DNA from: Periconia sp. R9002
Lineage: Eukaryota > Ascomycota > Dothideomycetes > Pleosporales > Periconiaceae
Direction: 5' to 3'
DNA: 64,000 bases
Assembly (NCBI GenBank): GCA_023627715.1
Contig: JAMAHW010000128.1
Span: 1-64,000, forward strand
The position numbers and the translations under genes were made by a program. Below, in pieces: positions 34,998-47,485 of this stretch. The notes under the pieces were generated by a model. The model saw only the letters and a list, made by a program, of their open reading frames with translations. It had not been told where the DNA came from and searched no databases. Position 1 is the stretch's first letter, and every line of letters begins with the position of its first letter.

Positions 34998-36086
34998 CTA
35001 ATCATACGCACCCCCAATATGCGCACAACTACATCTATTGTGCCCCGGCTCCAGCGCCCCCAAACACCTCCCACAAGTCTTTGCCCTCCCCCTATCGAAA
35101 TCCTGCCCTGCACTCCGATAATACGTTGCAGGATTAAACGCGCCAACATAGCTCCTCGAATATGTACTCGACCATGGACCGTACCCCGAGCTACGCGTAC
35201 TAGATCTAGCCGGAATTGGTTGCTTCATCTTCTGGTAATACCGCTCGCATATGTGCAGCTCTTGGACACAGTTGATAGTGTGCCACATCATGCATGAGCG
35301 GCAGAGGTAGGGTAGTTTGCCGTCGTAGTAACGGTTTGGGTGGTAGGTGCGGAGGACATGTAGTTTCTCGTCATCGGTTGGGGTGGCTTTGGGGATGGGG
35401 ATTTTTTGGTAGAGCGATTTGCAGGCGAGTTTGAGGAAGATGGCGCTAGGCCAGTCGAGGAAGTCAGTTATGCAGAATAAGACGTCCGGGGAGAGCTGAA
35501 GCAGAGGTGATGAGGTTTTACGCTGTGTGATTAGTTTACGCTGCGCAGTATGTCCGCACGGGGATGCAGGATGAACTTGCGTTTGGGCGATGGTAGTCCC
35601 CACGGGTTGGTTTATCGGATTTGGAGGTTTGGCGAGTTTCCCGGAACTCTGTTGCTTATGATCCAAGAAACTCACGGCAGACGTGTAGCTTTCTCGGGTC
35701 TGATCGCTTTCCTCTCCTTTTCCCCACGTAATTCTTGATACACTGGGCATAGAAGGTAATTTGACCACGTGCTGGTTGGAGGTCGAGGGCGCACCAGATT
35801 CTTTGATCTCAGCCACGCCTGGAGCCGGCCGAACGTCCTTCTTTTTCCCCTGTAACCTCCACCACATCTTCAGCTTGTTCCCCCTGGTTGCCTTGATCTT
35901 GTCACGTACTGTCTCCATAAGTGGGACCGTGAACGTTGAGCGAACGATGAATGTGCAGTGTTTGAAATTTGAAGAAAGGGTCGCATGCTGAAGCCGAAAG
36001 GGGGGCCCAGCCCCGCATTTTGAATAGGAAATACGAGGATACGATAAAATTCTCTTGGCGCCTGCGGCAATGTGTCTTAGGTACAT
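34998..36086 (-). CDS. F-box domain protein with C-terminal Cys/His motifs
   Basis: A 362-codon intronless frame. A basic, low-complexity N-terminal 190 residues is followed by an F-box (LLQLSPDVLFCITDFLDWPS, then FLKLACKSLYQKI) at about residues 195-230. The C terminus has CRSCMMWH, CVQELHICERYY and CGRCLGALEPGHNRCSC, probably binding zinc. Fungal F-box proteins of this shape bind Skp1 and act as substrate adaptors for SCF ubiquitin ligase; the target is unknown. The start at 36086 is the first ATG; an internal ATG (METVRDKIK) near residue 57 is an alternative. Confidence 0.78.
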   Translation of the reverse strand: MYLRHIAAGAKRILSYPRISYSKCGAGPPFRLQHATLSSNFKHCTFIVRSTFTVPLMETVRDKIKATRGNKLKMWWRLQGKKKDVRPAPGVAEIKESGAPSTSNQHVVKLPSMPSVSRITWGKGEESDQTRESYTSAVSFLDHKQQSSGKLAKPPNPINQPVGTTIAQTQVHPASPCGHTAQRKLITQRKTSSPLLQLSPDVLFCITDFLDWPSAIFLKLACKSLYQKIPIPKATPTDDEKLHVLRTYHPNRYYDGKLPYLCRSCMMWHTINCVQELHICERYYQKMKQPIPARSSTRSSGYGPWSSTYSRSYVGAFNPATYYRSAGQDFDRGRAKTCGRCLGALEPGHNRCSCAHIGGAYD

Positions 36087-36344
36087 ATACTACTCTCGAC
36101 AATATAGAAAGGAGAACAACAAGCTACACAGCGACACAATGTTTCCATTGTAGAGGAAAGAGATGAGTGGTAGTGGCACACCGCTGCGTCCATGCGTCGT
36201 AACTCGCAAGAACCAACCTTGTCACAACGGGCGCTGACAGCGCCTCGAGATAATTAACAACCTCATACCCTGACATGAAGATTAAATCCGGACCTGATAG
36301 GGCCCCCATCCGAGCCGGCGTCTCAATGTAAACTCAAGTGAAAG

Positions 36345-36858
36345 TCATCTATCAACTATCAACGCCTCCAATCTCGTAGGCATATGCTCCCATTCTTCCA
36401 CACGAACCTCAAATTCTTCCGGTCCGGTAAAGGGCACCCAGCCCTCCGTGTCGACGTTCCGGAACTCGTGAAGTACATACACCAAAATGAGGCCTTGCGT
36501 TGGGAAGTACGTTCTGCACTCATCCTGAGCGAGTATGGTCAAGTGTAGGTTCCAAAGGTGAGCGATGCACAATAATCCTCGGAAAATGTCGACCCAGCTA
36601 CAGCGCTGCAGTGCAAGAATTTCCTTGTTGGGTTCAAACATTGCCAAGGCCTGCGACTTGAGCGTGTTTTGGCGGAAACCCAGAAAACGCTCGCCGCTAG
36701 CAAGAAAAAAGCTGAAATCGAGCAAATTCAGCTCCTCCAACAAACTACCTAAAGTCTCCGCGGTCAGATATTTATCTAGGCAACGCTCCCCTGAATCATA
36801 AGAATTGAGAGACAAATCTAGGTTTTTGATTGCTGGGAGCCTTCGTATAAAGTCATTA
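36345..36858 (-). pseudogene. C-terminal fragment of an LRR/F-box-type protein, 5' end missing
   Basis: The frame is open from an apparent splice acceptor (CCAG) near 36858 to a stop at 36345. It reads IKNLDLSLNS and LGSLLEELNLLDFSFFL, which resemble leucine-rich repeats of fungal F-box proteins, then LILVYVLHEFRNV and a charged tail. Only about 130 bp separate it from the 3' end of the neighbouring dehydrogenase gene, so there is no room for the missing N terminus. It is therefore called a fragment, though an intact short protein from the internal ATG at 36815 is possible. Confidence 0.5.
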
Positions 36859-36994
36859 TCTGGTGATTATCCACCAAAGCAGGAGTACTAATAAAAGATT
36901 AGAGATATTTACTTCAGAATCAAGTCGAATTTGAGAAAAAAGTAGCTAGAAACCACTCCCCAAATTTCCACTGCTAGAAAACTGATTTTCAAGA

Positions 36995-38003
36995 TCATCC
37001 AAAATGTGGCCCGATACTCAAGCCGCCATCGATCATGATATTGGAGCCAGTGATAAAACTCGACCCCGGCCCACAAAGATACAAGATGGCAGCGGCCACT
37101 TCATCAGGACTAATGACCCGGCCATTTGGAACCGCTTTCTGTATGATGTGGTCCAAATGAGGAAAATGTTTTCGGTGACCCTCCAGCATTGGAGTGCCAA
37201 CCCATGTGGGGCTTACCATATTCACCCGAACATTCGCATGACTCAAGTCCATAGCTAACATTTTGGTGAGATTTATGTATCACTCAAATTATAGAAATTT
37301 TCAACGAACCTGAAGCCCTAATGATCCCAAGTAGTGCATGTTTTGCAGTGATATATGGTGTTTTGCAAGGCACAGCGCCAAATGACATTGCAGACGCGAC
37401 ATGTACAATCGTGCCGCGACTGAGCTGCCGGTCGCCAAACCTTTTCGTGCTGAATGTGTACGGCTCCTGTTCGGCCATCACTGGTGCTGCTGCTTTGGAG
37501 AGAAGAAAAGCTCCTTGAGCGTTTACGTTGAAAACGCGGCTGAAGTCTTCATCAGAGGTGTGATGGAACGGCACAACAGCCTCAATGTCTATCTTCATCA
37601 AGTCTGTCAACATGTATTTTCCAAAACACAAAGCAGACTCAGGTAAGCTTACTCCCCCAGCGTTGACAAGATAATCGATCCTGCCGAATTCTTTCACTGC
37701 GAATTGCACCAAAGACTGTACCGACTGAGTATCGGTAATGTCGACGGCGAAGCTCAGAGCCTTGAAGTCCGGGGAGGTCGCGACCGGTTTGCTTTCTTCA
37801 GCAGTCTTATCAACGTCCTCGCCCTTGAGATCTGCGCATATGATCCCCTTGGCGCCTGCTTCCGCGAAGGCAAACACTGTCTCTTTCCCTATTCCCCCAG
37901 CAGCCTGGTTTCTGCTCAGTACTTGATTCAAAGTATCGGATGGTGATTGAAATGGTCTTACCCCTACGATGATTGCAAAGCCATTTGTGGAAGGTTGCGC
38001 CAT
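36995..38003 (-). CDS. Short-chain dehydrogenase/reductase (classical SDR)
   Basis: Four exons (38003-37962, 37904-37653, 37580-37310, 37254-36995) join in frame for 274 residues. The Rossmann glycine motif GAAGGIG is created by the first splice. Other motifs are the acidic cofactor residue CADLKG, NAGG, catalytic Ser in HVASAMSF, the YITAK pair, then MVSPTWVGTPM and the C-terminal GSNIMIDGG. Asp after beta-2 favours NAD(H). It is intact. It may serve the metabolite pathway, but it lies 5 kb beyond the last P450-side gene and could be unrelated. Confidence 0.9.
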
Positions 38004-39240
38004 GATTGCCGGTACTGGAAAATATTCTAGTCTATGCGATTGAAGTAATGACGATGTCGGCGAAGTGCTACTGGAGAGGCCGATGCTTTGGTATTGACTT
38101 AATCACATATGATTCACTGAACATATACATGCTCGTGCGCTAGAGCGGCGCAGGTGATAAAGCCGACCGGAAAAGGTAGTTCGGGTAGGTTGGCTTGGGG
38201 CGTAGTCTGCATGCGTTACGTTGCTGCCATGATCGAGCACGGCGAAGTGCTTACAGCTGTCGACAATTTACGAAGCGCCCCCGTTTTGTATAACGATGTG
38301 CATCGAGAATTGGGGACAAGCAACTTTCTGCGAATCTTCCGCGGTCATGGTACGGACTGGTGATAGTGGGCGACCGGCACACCATTGAGTGTTGGATCCC
38401 TTGTTTACAACGGTGAAAGCCATCACTTGGCCGATTGCACTTACAGGTATGGGGTGACTATTTGTGCATTTGAGCTCACGCCGCAATGTTAGGGGTGGTT
38501 TGTCTCATCCTGTCGCATCGACAGGTCGAATTCCGGCGCCCTCTCGTGTAAAGACCGGTTGTGGCGAAAGCATTCCACCCGTCCCCAACGAAGCTTCGTC
38601 ACCTTAATGAATAGAGAGTCGTTGATGGGAATTGGGGAACTTGTACACATCTCTCTATTTTTGTTTCCCTATACAACCTGTACGTCTGAGTTCATCGCTG
38701 CGGATCGTGCAATAGGACTCAAGGCATTTCTCATATTTTTTTTATCTTTTTTTCAGTGTCGTTACTTCGCCACCATGCATTTATCATGCGCTCAGGGAAG
38801 TAAGTGTTGGTGGCACTTCGAGGTTCTGGTGGGATGGTTGGTTGGCGTTCGCGGCTTTGGTGATTCTCTCATCCATATCTCCTCGGTCGAAAAAAGAAGA
38901 AAAAAGCGAAGAAAAGAACGGAAAGCTTACGAGTCAGTAGCTCTGATTGTTGGTGATCCACTTTGGAACTTGGGAATGGGACGCCACACACAAGTCATTC
39001 CTCCTGACAATCTTGTGCCGCTTCTTACTCGACTGTTTGCCGTGTAATATAACCACAACGGTGTCTCTCGGCTAGCGAATACGACGTGATTGGCAGGCTC
39101 GTCCTTGTCCGGCAGCACAAGATAACATGCCTCTGATTATATCACTCGTCATGGGTATTTCTTATTCCCAAGACAAACTTTCCTATCTTCCTTCCCTTCA
39201 CTCGTTTACTCGTTATCGCATCTCTCTTGCCGAACTCACG
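38004..39240. promoter_or_regulatory. Divergent promoter region, SDR / MFS transporter
   Basis: 1.2 kb between divergent starts. The plus-strand frame at 38559-39047 is probably chance. A purine-rich stretch occurs at about 38888-38930. An in-frame ATG at 39127 could add 38 residues to the transporter; I prefer 39241. Confidence 0.5.
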
Positions 39241-41023
39241 ATGGCTGCCGCATCGGCGGAAATAGGAGATATGGTGACATTAGCTGGTAGTAAGACTGAG
39301 GGCGACCGCGACCAGATGAATGCTGCTCCAGTAAGAAAGCTTGCGAAGCTAAAGCGCGCGATCGTGATTATAGCTATTGTATCTTCGACATTTTTCTACG
39401 CACTAGACAACACAATCATGGCGAACATACGGCCGGGAATAGTCGATAGTTTAGGTCACGTTGAGATGCTCTCGTGGATGACTATAGCCTATCCTCTGGG
39501 CGAAGTGGGTTCGTGTTTATTCTGGTGAGTTTTTGTGTGTTAGTGGCAGTCGACTGATGACCCACCGGTTGCTTATTCGTGATAGGGGTGGCATGTCGCA
39601 GAGATATAACAACAAATGGCTGTACCTCACAGCAGTCGTCCTATTCGAAGCCGGCTCTGCAATCTCTGGGGCAGCTCCGTCCATGGAGGTACTTATTTTC
39701 AGTCGTGTACTTGCTGGCTTAGGTGGTTCTGGGATATATGTTGGAACGGTCAACATTATCACGCTCATGTCAACCACGATCGAGAGATCCAAGTACCTCA
39801 GTTTTGTGGGAATGGCATGGAGTTTAGGTACCATGTTAGCGTCTCCAATCTTGTGGTTTCGAACACAAATCTAATTGAGATAGCTTGGGACCAATCATCG
39901 GTGGTGCATTCAGCGACTCAGGTGCGACATGGCGATGGGCTTTTTATATCAATTTGTGCTTTGCAGCACCTGCAGTACCGGCCTGGCTTTTTCTCATTCC
40001 ATCATTCAAGCCAGATCCGAAGGCAAAGCAGATGTCAAAAGGAAACCAACTTGACTTTGTGGGTCTGGTACTCTTCACTGGGAGTGTTGCATCAGTCGTA
40101 TTGATCCTCGGATTCGGTGGTGCTATCTGGGATTACACCAGCACAAGGATGATTGTCCTTTATACATGTCTCGGTGCCGGCCTCTTCGCATTTGTCTGCC
40201 AACAATGGTGGGGACTATTCACCGACAATCCGATTTTCCCGATACACTTCTTCGAAAAGAAGGAGTTTTTGATCTTGTTCCTCCACAGTTCGATCGCGAT
40301 CGCAGATATTGTCGTCACGATGAACATGTTGCCGCTATTCTTCCAGTTCGTATACGGCGATTCGACGGTTCGCTCTGGACTTTATGTTCTTGCTGTGTCA
40401 GCGGCGGGTATCGTGGCAGCAGGTGGAGGTGGCGCTCTTTTTCCCAAGCTGACCTTATATCCCGTCTGGTTCATTGTACGTCGGGTAGCATACGTCTTTA
40501 ACACAGACTGACAAGAGTATAGGTCGCTGATGTCCTTATTATCGTTGGAGCGGCATTGCTAACAACTGCATCGGCAACAACGTCCCGGGCGGCTGTCTGC
40601 GGCTTTGCTACTGTCAATCTTGTTGGCGGTGGTTTGATAGTACAGTTGCCATTCACCATTGGTCAAGTCAAAGCGGGCCCAAAGGATGTTCGATCAGTGA
40701 ACACACTTCTTGTTACGGCGCAGATGTTTGCTGTTGCTGTCTCCCTCGGGATGGCAACAACTATCTTCTTCAACATTACCGTCCCGGGGCTATCATCATT
40801 AATCCCTGCCGTCGAGAGGGATCAGCTGTACGCGTATGTTGAAGGGGTGGGCAGCGCATCACTCTCCGCGTTGCCTGACAATATTCGAAACGATATACTG
40901 GAAATAGTGGCAAAGAGTGTCGTTAAGGCGTTCTACATGCTAGTAGCTGGGGGCGGACTTGGGCTGCTTACAGCAGTCATGCTAGACTGGGAACACCTGG
41001 TACTCCCGGACCTGCAACCCTAG
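39241..41023 (+). CDS. MFS drug/efflux transporter, 14-TM (DHA2-like)
   Basis: Exons 39241-39524, 39586-39834, 39884-40475 and 40523-41023 give 541 residues. TM1 contains FYALDNTIMANIRP, equivalent to the LDxTIVNVALP signature of 14-TM fungal exporters. Motif A appears as GGMSQRYNNKW, and GPIIGGAFS is the motif C antiporter signature. Between helices 6 and 7 it has the cytosolic linker (NQLDFVGL) typical of DHA2. It probably exports a toxic compound or metabolite at the plasma membrane. It is divergent from the SDR and may be co-regulated with it. Confidence 0.92.
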
Positions 41024-41918
41024 CTGATAGCTGAGTAATTTCATTCGATGAATGCTTGATATCCCCCCAATATGTTTACAAAGATCTCACTTGGCCTGGT
41101 TCGCAGCTAGTATTTGTAGCGTAAGAAAAACTCTTTTATGCACTCGCTCACTGGGGGAAGCCATTCTTCTGCAATTTTCGGTGTGGGATTATGGTGATTG
41201 TCTTATGTTCCTATAGAAGTGAGGGGGCTTAGTCATGAAACTTGTTTAGTCTTCTCAAATGTTGTTCAAACCCTCGTGATATTGAGACTTGAATAGAACA
41301 ATTTCTGGAAGACGTCATTGGCAAGGATGTACACACAGGTGTTGCTCGGGATATCCCTAATTCCCGATATACAATATCCTCATGTCCCAGCCACCCGCGG
41401 GAACCACATCTGTCTCAAACTCCAATGTAAGTTTCTAAGCGACACCTTGTGCTAGTACGTTGTTACAAGGATATATCCTTGTAGTCAACACATAATAGCA
41501 CGGCTTTGCGTCGGTTCTAGCAGATACTCAAGGCTCTTTGATGTGTATGCCAACCCTCGCCTGCGCTTCTGAATCAATGATTGGTTTTTGAATTGATGTC
41601 GCAGTTTAAAGGAGTGGAGATCTGTGTTGCAGTGATACGCACGGAACGAGGCCACTGCGCGATTGGTTCCGCTTGTCCTTACCTCTAGGCCTCGATAGAT
41701 CCTGGGAACTAATTACTATGAATAAAAAGAGTGCCTAGTGCAGTATTCCAAACCCGACAAGACACCAAGAACTTGGTATAAATTACGCGTAGATAAGAAT
41801 TCATGATGATCCTAAGAAACCCTTATTGGACCGTGAAGAACTGCAGCTACAGATACGGAGAAGCAACACACCACCTGAAGATAACCCTGCAGAATTTTGT
41901 GAATTTCTAGGGTACAAA

Positions 41919-42248
41919 TCGGCGATACGGCCGGAACTGTTCGCATTGAGAACATCTTGTCCTATGAAGACTTAGCCATATTGCGGCACAGCACTGGGGG
42001 CAGTGAACTGTTAAGGCGGCTGCATTGATGTTTCACTTGGTGATATCGACCGAACTGCATGCATTGAGTGCATTTTGGAAATATGCAGACTTTTTGTAGC
42101 TATCACTGATATTGCGGCACAGCAATATCCAATACACCATGCGCATTGCGACTGCATTAGAGCTTGCATCGGCGATGCCGACGGAACTCCATGCGTGGAT
42201 AACGGTTTAGCCCCATAAACACTTGTCTATATTGCGGCACAGCACTAG
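41919..42248. repeat. Three degenerate tandem copies, about 80 bp conserved part
   Basis: Copies at about 41919-41996, 42041-42124 and 42168-42248 each begin with TCGGCGATNCCGNCGGAACT or a variant and end with ATATTGCGGCACAGCA. The period is about 125 bp. The ends of the unit are much better conserved than the middle. No coding potential. The origin is unknown. Confidence 0.82.
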
Positions 42249-42269
42249 GAACTCTTCTATACACTGTAC

Positions 42270-42390
42270 GTACAAACAGTTGCCTGTGGGCCCGTCCTGG
42301 CCGAGGACGGTACCTAGTGTTTGCCCCCCTGCCTGCGTCGATACCCAAGGTAGCAATACTCTGTGATGATCAATTTGTAATTCATATAAT
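42270..42390 (-). repeat. Dispersed repeat, copy A (inverted relative to 63080-63190)
   Basis: Read on the minus strand, this matches the sequence at about 63088-63185 with roughly 85% identity over about 95 bp. Shared blocks include TTGCTACC, GGGTATCGAC, the GTCCTCG...CCAGGACGGGC hairpin-like core and CACAGGCAACT. Many differences are transitions. It could be a MITE or a solo-LTR piece; the ends are not clear enough to say. Confidence 0.8.
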
Positions 42391-43003
42391 GTGAGTGTGT
42401 GTGTACGGCGGCTGCATACAAAATACTACCTAGTGCAATTTCCCGCACAGAGACCACACTAGTCGAAGATAGGAATAGCGTACATAGGTCCGCGTCGCGT
42501 TCAATGTTACCTTAACACTACTTGTAATTTTTGTAAGGCAATGCATGCATCTGAATTAGTCTGAAGTCTTATTCCAACCTTGATGGGCGTTTCAAACTAG
42601 AAACTGCGATACCTCGAGTAAGCCTACATCCTTTACATTATTTGAAACGGTTACTCGAACCGTGAAGCAGATGGAATAATGTGTAAACCAAAGTCATGGT
42701 ACGATGAGCCCATGCAGTAGCCCATCTCTCTCTTCCAACGGGCGACGTTTAAAATATGATAGCTTCCTATAAACTTGAAATCTTTGGCCTTCTGAAAATA
42801 AGTCCGGTGGGGTTGATGTTTAATGACAACTTTGAGATACCTGTTGGCTCTCGAAAAGCTCAAGTACGCGATAAGATTATTTGTCTTCCAGAACAGGCCC
42901 TATGCAACGACCGGTTTGAGAATACTTGTTAAGCTGGTGATTGATCATTATGTGAAGGATGGCAATACGTCTATAATGACGGTATTCGTTTCGCCCAGAC
43001 GTC

Positions 43004-43699
43004 CTATGCCAGTGACGTAAAGGAGTGAAAACTAACGCAGTAAGAGTTCATCCATGTCAAACTAAGTCCGATAGTGTAATTCTGCTTCCATATTGAGAAA
43101 TTTGAGAGACTACTAGATGAAACGGTGTTGCTTTGGCTCTGGCTTTGGGTGGCGGAATCTTTCTCGTTGCTTTCATCAACTTCTTTCTGTAATTTGTTGA
43201 AGAATGCCTCCATTTCTTTTCACAATGGCGAATCGTTTTCCAAATGTATGTTTTTTGACGATATCTTGTCGTAATTAGGTGTAAATTGCATTCAAACTCT
43301 CATCGTTGGGCTTACGGACTATGTCGCTGAATATTGCTCGGCCAAGCAACGCAAGGTTCATGAACTGATGTCTGGTTCTCGGCCACTTATCAATTTTACG
43401 CACACTTTTTGAACCCCATCCACCAATATTGATCCCAGGATGGTCTGCAGGAGCGAAGTTCAAATGCTCCACAGTGGCTTCCTCAGGTCATTCTGACATT
43501 CTCTGTCAAAACAGTCTCCAGATTTGGTTCGGATGGTAACATGAAGCCTAGGGCCTTTATGTATTGCACATCGGTTGAACCATTCACAGTAAAGAATAGG
43601 CAGTATGGCATGTTGAATGGCACAATCTTCCACCAATCTCGAACCCAAGATGGGTGCCCGGCGAGTCGCCTGTGACGATCTACTGTTGAAAAAGCGCAA
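43004..43699 (-). pseudogene. Unrecognised coding-like patch
   Basis: The frames 43699-43460 and 43472-43275 read on almost continuously but differ by one base in frame, around 43470. A third frame, 43213-43004, with Gln/Ser repeats follows after a stop. The sequence has protein-like character (APILGSRLVEDCAIQHAILP, HPGINIGGWGSK) but I know no family for it. A decayed gene is the simplest reading; a spliced gene is possible. Confidence 0.3.
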
Positions 43700-44908
43700 G
43701 GACTTAGTTCTTTTGTATTAATAAAGGCGCTCTACCGGGATGGAATAGTCCATAGGAATTGATATTTTGTCCTTATTTACTAGAGTCGCAGCACCAGTTA
43801 CCTTTAGATGGGCGTCGTTGCACAACGAAGCGATGGCGTATATTCGATTTTTAGGTATGCTCGAATTTATTCAATCCCTCCAGATTCCTCATAATTCCAA
43901 CGTCATATTCAACATGTCGAGTCCGGCCGGTCCACAGTAGATTGCTGACAATAGCAGCAGCCCTCTCTTTATTAGCTAGGTAAGCCTGAAGAACATTGAC
44001 CTACGTGATGACTCGCTTCCAGCAGACTTGATCTGTATTGGTAAAGAAAATCGTTGCTGTTCAGCACGACCTCTTAGACGTTCCGCCGACGAGTAAACCA
44101 AGGTAGCTGTAGAACCGCATCAGAAGAATGAAGCAATTCCGCAGATACAGTGGTAGTGGCGCACTATTATCCAACGACGCGGTGTTCAGGGAACAAATTG
44201 TAGATGGTTGTTGTGCGCGAGTTCAGGAATGCGATAGCATTTTCTCCCTCATCAGAGTTCGCCAGTCACACAAGGATTCGGTCCGCACTTTGATAAATGG
44301 TGCTGATAAACAAGAATCTGTTGGATTTTCTCGTGGTCGTTCACCTGGTCGATGCAAATGGAGTCTGTCCAAAGAGTGCTCGTATATGTCCTTTTCGAAC
44401 AGACTTTCCGTTATACGTAGTTCACTGCACCTCGTGCCACCAATTTATAGCGTCTGAGAGAAGATGGACTTGCCCCAGGTATAGGAAAACGCTTCATATT
44501 TGGCCAATGTATCGTCGAGAGCCACATGGCGGAGTATGCCAATGAGAGTAGCTGTTGAATCCTCTGAAGGAATGATGTCAACAACGCGGATGTGCTAATT
44601 CACGAAAGCTATAACTTTTAAGCGTAGTGGGCTCGAAGCTAGCGTTCGCCGGAATAATGGTGGTACTGCTCATTCTTGCGCGTGTCAGATGAGGCTGAGC
44701 GGTGCGAAGAACCTAGGGGAGAGAACTAGCGAAGCGATGTTCAAAGTCCAATACATATGATTTCTGACGGCACACAAAAAGTACTATGTTCCAACACCTG
44801 TGAAGACCACCTAACTATGTCCCCTCCGCAATTATATCTCGAAATCGAAGCAACATCCACCAAATTCCACACACTGCACTCATCTACAACATATCACTAC
44901 AATTGATA

Positions 44909-46695
44909 TCATCCATCAATCATTCTCATAACATCCTTAATAGTCAAGTCCGAAAAAAGAGGCGTATCGGACTTGCACGTCGAGTTTACTGCCGGCAGAT
45001 TGCCTTCGTTGAAGTACGCGCGGATAGCACGGATAGTGCAAGCGGAAGGCTGGGCGAAGCTGGAGTGCTACAGAAATATCAGTCCCGTTCCCAGTTGTTA
45101 GTAGCAATCAACTTACTCCGTAACCAACATGTTCAAGTGCAACACTGCCTACAAAAGCAGCACTCATATTCCTCGCAGACTCGAGGGGTGTCACAGGGTC
45201 GTAGGTATTTCCGATAAAAAGCACGGGATTCTTCGTCCTCACGTGGAACAAATCGCCTTGATAGCGATCCTTGGACAGCATGCGCCAATGAGCGCAAGCC
45301 ATATCTTGGAAACCATCCGTGTCGCCTATAATCTTAGAAAGAGCGTACTTCTCCTGGGAGCTCTTGAACAGATCTTCGCGGCTCTGCGCCTCAGCTCGTT
45401 TGTCAGAACACCTGATAGCAACAGTAGCATGAGGTGTTTGATTATCGGACACGTCTGTTTCTTTTACACCCTCTACGAAGGCGGTCGCGTTCCCCTTGTA
45501 TAGCCCATCGAGAGCTATGGCTAGGCCGGGCCAGCCTGTGGGGTCGTACAAAGCCCCCACAACGTATTTTTTCATTGTGACGTAGTCGATTGAGAAATTC
45601 CCGCCGAAAAGCCAAGGATTATATTTTACGTTCCAAAGGTAGTCGTAAAACTGATTCTCGAGCTGGGCGGCAGTGGCGTTGCCATTGATCAGTGCGCAAT
45701 TTGATGCATTAGCAACACATCCTTCGAAAAAGCCAGACAATGTGTCATCGGAATTTGTCATTAGCTCATACTCACTACCGATATGTCAGTCCATGGGCTT
45801 TATTGCTTCGATGGATTAATACATACTGGCCACTGTAGTACTCGTGAGCATTCACGACCCCATCTAGTACGAGTTTATCCATCCTGTCCGGAAACATAGC
45901 AGCAACGGTAGCGCCTAGGACTGTCCCATATGATAATCCTTGAATAATCGTTAGTCCTGTATATTGATTTCAGACTGGAACCGGAACTCACCCCAGAATC
46001 TCAGCAATCCGTCTTCACCAAGTGCATCGACCACGCTCATCAGATCTCGCGCAGTTGTACTAGTCCCTATTAAATGACCAAAGCTGCTCATGCGCTCGTA
46101 GCATGCGTTGGCCAGTATTTCGGATCCGACCCAGCTTTGGGCAAGTTGAACGTCCGATGCATTCGAATAAGGCGGATATTTCGCAGTAAATGTTTTGTCC
46201 TCTTCGCCATCAAAACACGACGTTGTCAGCGTGTCCACAGTGCCTCTAATATCCGATAGCAAATTAGCATTCGTCTTCTTAAGATGCGACAGGGTGGTAG
46301 AGCTATTACCGGGGATCGAACGCTATCAGGTCGTGTACGTAGCCCGAAGCGAAAGCATGCAAAGTCATCAATGTGGCAAGGCTGTGTCTGCCGTCTCCTC
46401 CTGGGCCACCGAAGTTGATGAGTATACTGCCTTTGTTTGGACCTTTGAAGGCAGGAACACGGAGGAGCTCTAAGTTAATGGTGGATCCATTGTTGCAGTC
46501 AGAGTAGTCCAGCGGAACAGCTAGGGTAGCGCAATATATAGTGATGTTTTCTTTATTAGCTTCCTCGAGTTCAGGACTACACTTTCCCCAACTGATAGAC
46601 CTCTGTTGTGGTCCAGTCTGCAGAACTCCAGACAATGATACGGCTTCAGCAATCGCCGTAAGTAAGATGGATAGAACGGACGGAACGGCTTTCAT
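44909..46695 (-). CDS. Secreted tripeptidyl-aminopeptidase-like alpha/beta hydrolase (S33 family)
   Basis: Five exons (46695-46310, 46245-45992, 45938-45827, 45774-45117, 45067-44909) join in frame for 522 residues. The signal peptide is VLSILLTAIAEAVS. The oxyanion GGPGGDG, FDPRGT, nucleophile GLSYGT formed at a splice, the acid in GNTYDPVTP, and the His in GYGHSSF, also formed by splicing, follow the TAP order, with the TAP C-terminal domain present. Such enzymes cleave peptides or esters outside the cell. The start is the ATG before the signal peptide; an upstream open frame adds an unlikely N terminus. It is divergent from the Zn2Cys6 gene. Confidence 0.9.
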
Positions 46696-47485
46696 TTTAT
46701 TGTATATCGATGAAAGAGGAAGTCTGAGTTGACAAGTATGATATGAGTGGGTGTGATTTGAGACTCTAGATAGACAGAGGGCTATATACACAGTCAACTG
46801 GATATTCACGGTCATCCATATCTTGTGGCCTGGAGGATTCAAATACGGGCTGATTACATCAATGATTACCTTCTTGATTTTTTGGACCAATTTTCTGATT
46901 CCGATGAGGTAGCTGTATTAGTTTGAAGCTGTGACACCTCCATGTATCGCACAGTTCGCATGTGGAGACGCGGCACTATATTGAGAGGATCTGCGTACTA
47001 ACAATACGTGCAGCATCTGCAACAGAGTAGTCTTGGCCATCATATTTCTCAACGTAGTAAATATCATACTGCACGGCCAGGATGTTCTGGATACATGCTT
47101 ACATTAGAAACCTGCTGGATGTGGTAAATTTTTGGGGCCAGTTTCCTTAGCTGTCATAGTTCATGAGGAACAGCAAGGCTCAATGACGTCTTTAGTAAAT
47201 TTCCTCAGGGAACTCCGGCGAAAGATGGGAGCATGACTTAGACCAGAATGGGGTCCGCTTCTAACGCGGATGATTCGCCCAAACCCAGCACTAATCTTTA
47301 CCAGATCTGGAGAAAATGTTGCCAAGACTACCGCGCCATAGGTGGGGGCCACTTACCCGTCAGCAGCGGTGAGGTCGTGGTTGGAGTATAACGTCAGAAA
47401 GCCGTTATGAACAGTTGCTACTTGGGCAGACACACCACCAACATTTGTAAATTTCCTGATAAACCTCCAAGTTTATGTTTGCGCC
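46696..47485. promoter_or_regulatory. Divergent promoter region, hydrolase / Zn2Cys6 regulator
   Basis: 790 bp between divergent starts; no ORF supported. Zn2Cys6 factors bind CGG half-sites, but I see no convincing pair here. Confidence 0.5.

Larger units (their letters stand above)
41024..44908. other. Gene-poor interval with repeats
   Basis: Almost 4 kb without a confident gene. It holds a three-copy degenerate repeat (41919-42248), one copy of a dispersed repeat (about 42270-42390) and a coding-like patch on the minus strand (43004-43699). The rest shows short frames only. Confidence 0.6.

Noticed and set aside
38559..39047. 162-codon plus-strand frame upstream of the MFS gene
   Set aside because: Starts on a non-ATG codon, low-complexity Lys/Arg run, no domain; more likely promoter or UTR.
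41919..42248. CRISPR-like repeat/spacer pattern
   Set aside because: Units are too long and degenerate with unequal spacing, in a fungal genome with no cas genes.
43620..43690. Possible tRNA (CTCGAACCC near 43638)
   Set aside because: No matching acceptor or anticodon stems could be drawn around it.
46696..46890. N-terminal extension of the tripeptidyl-aminopeptidase-like protein
   Set aside because: It would bury the signal peptide 65 residues inside the protein.
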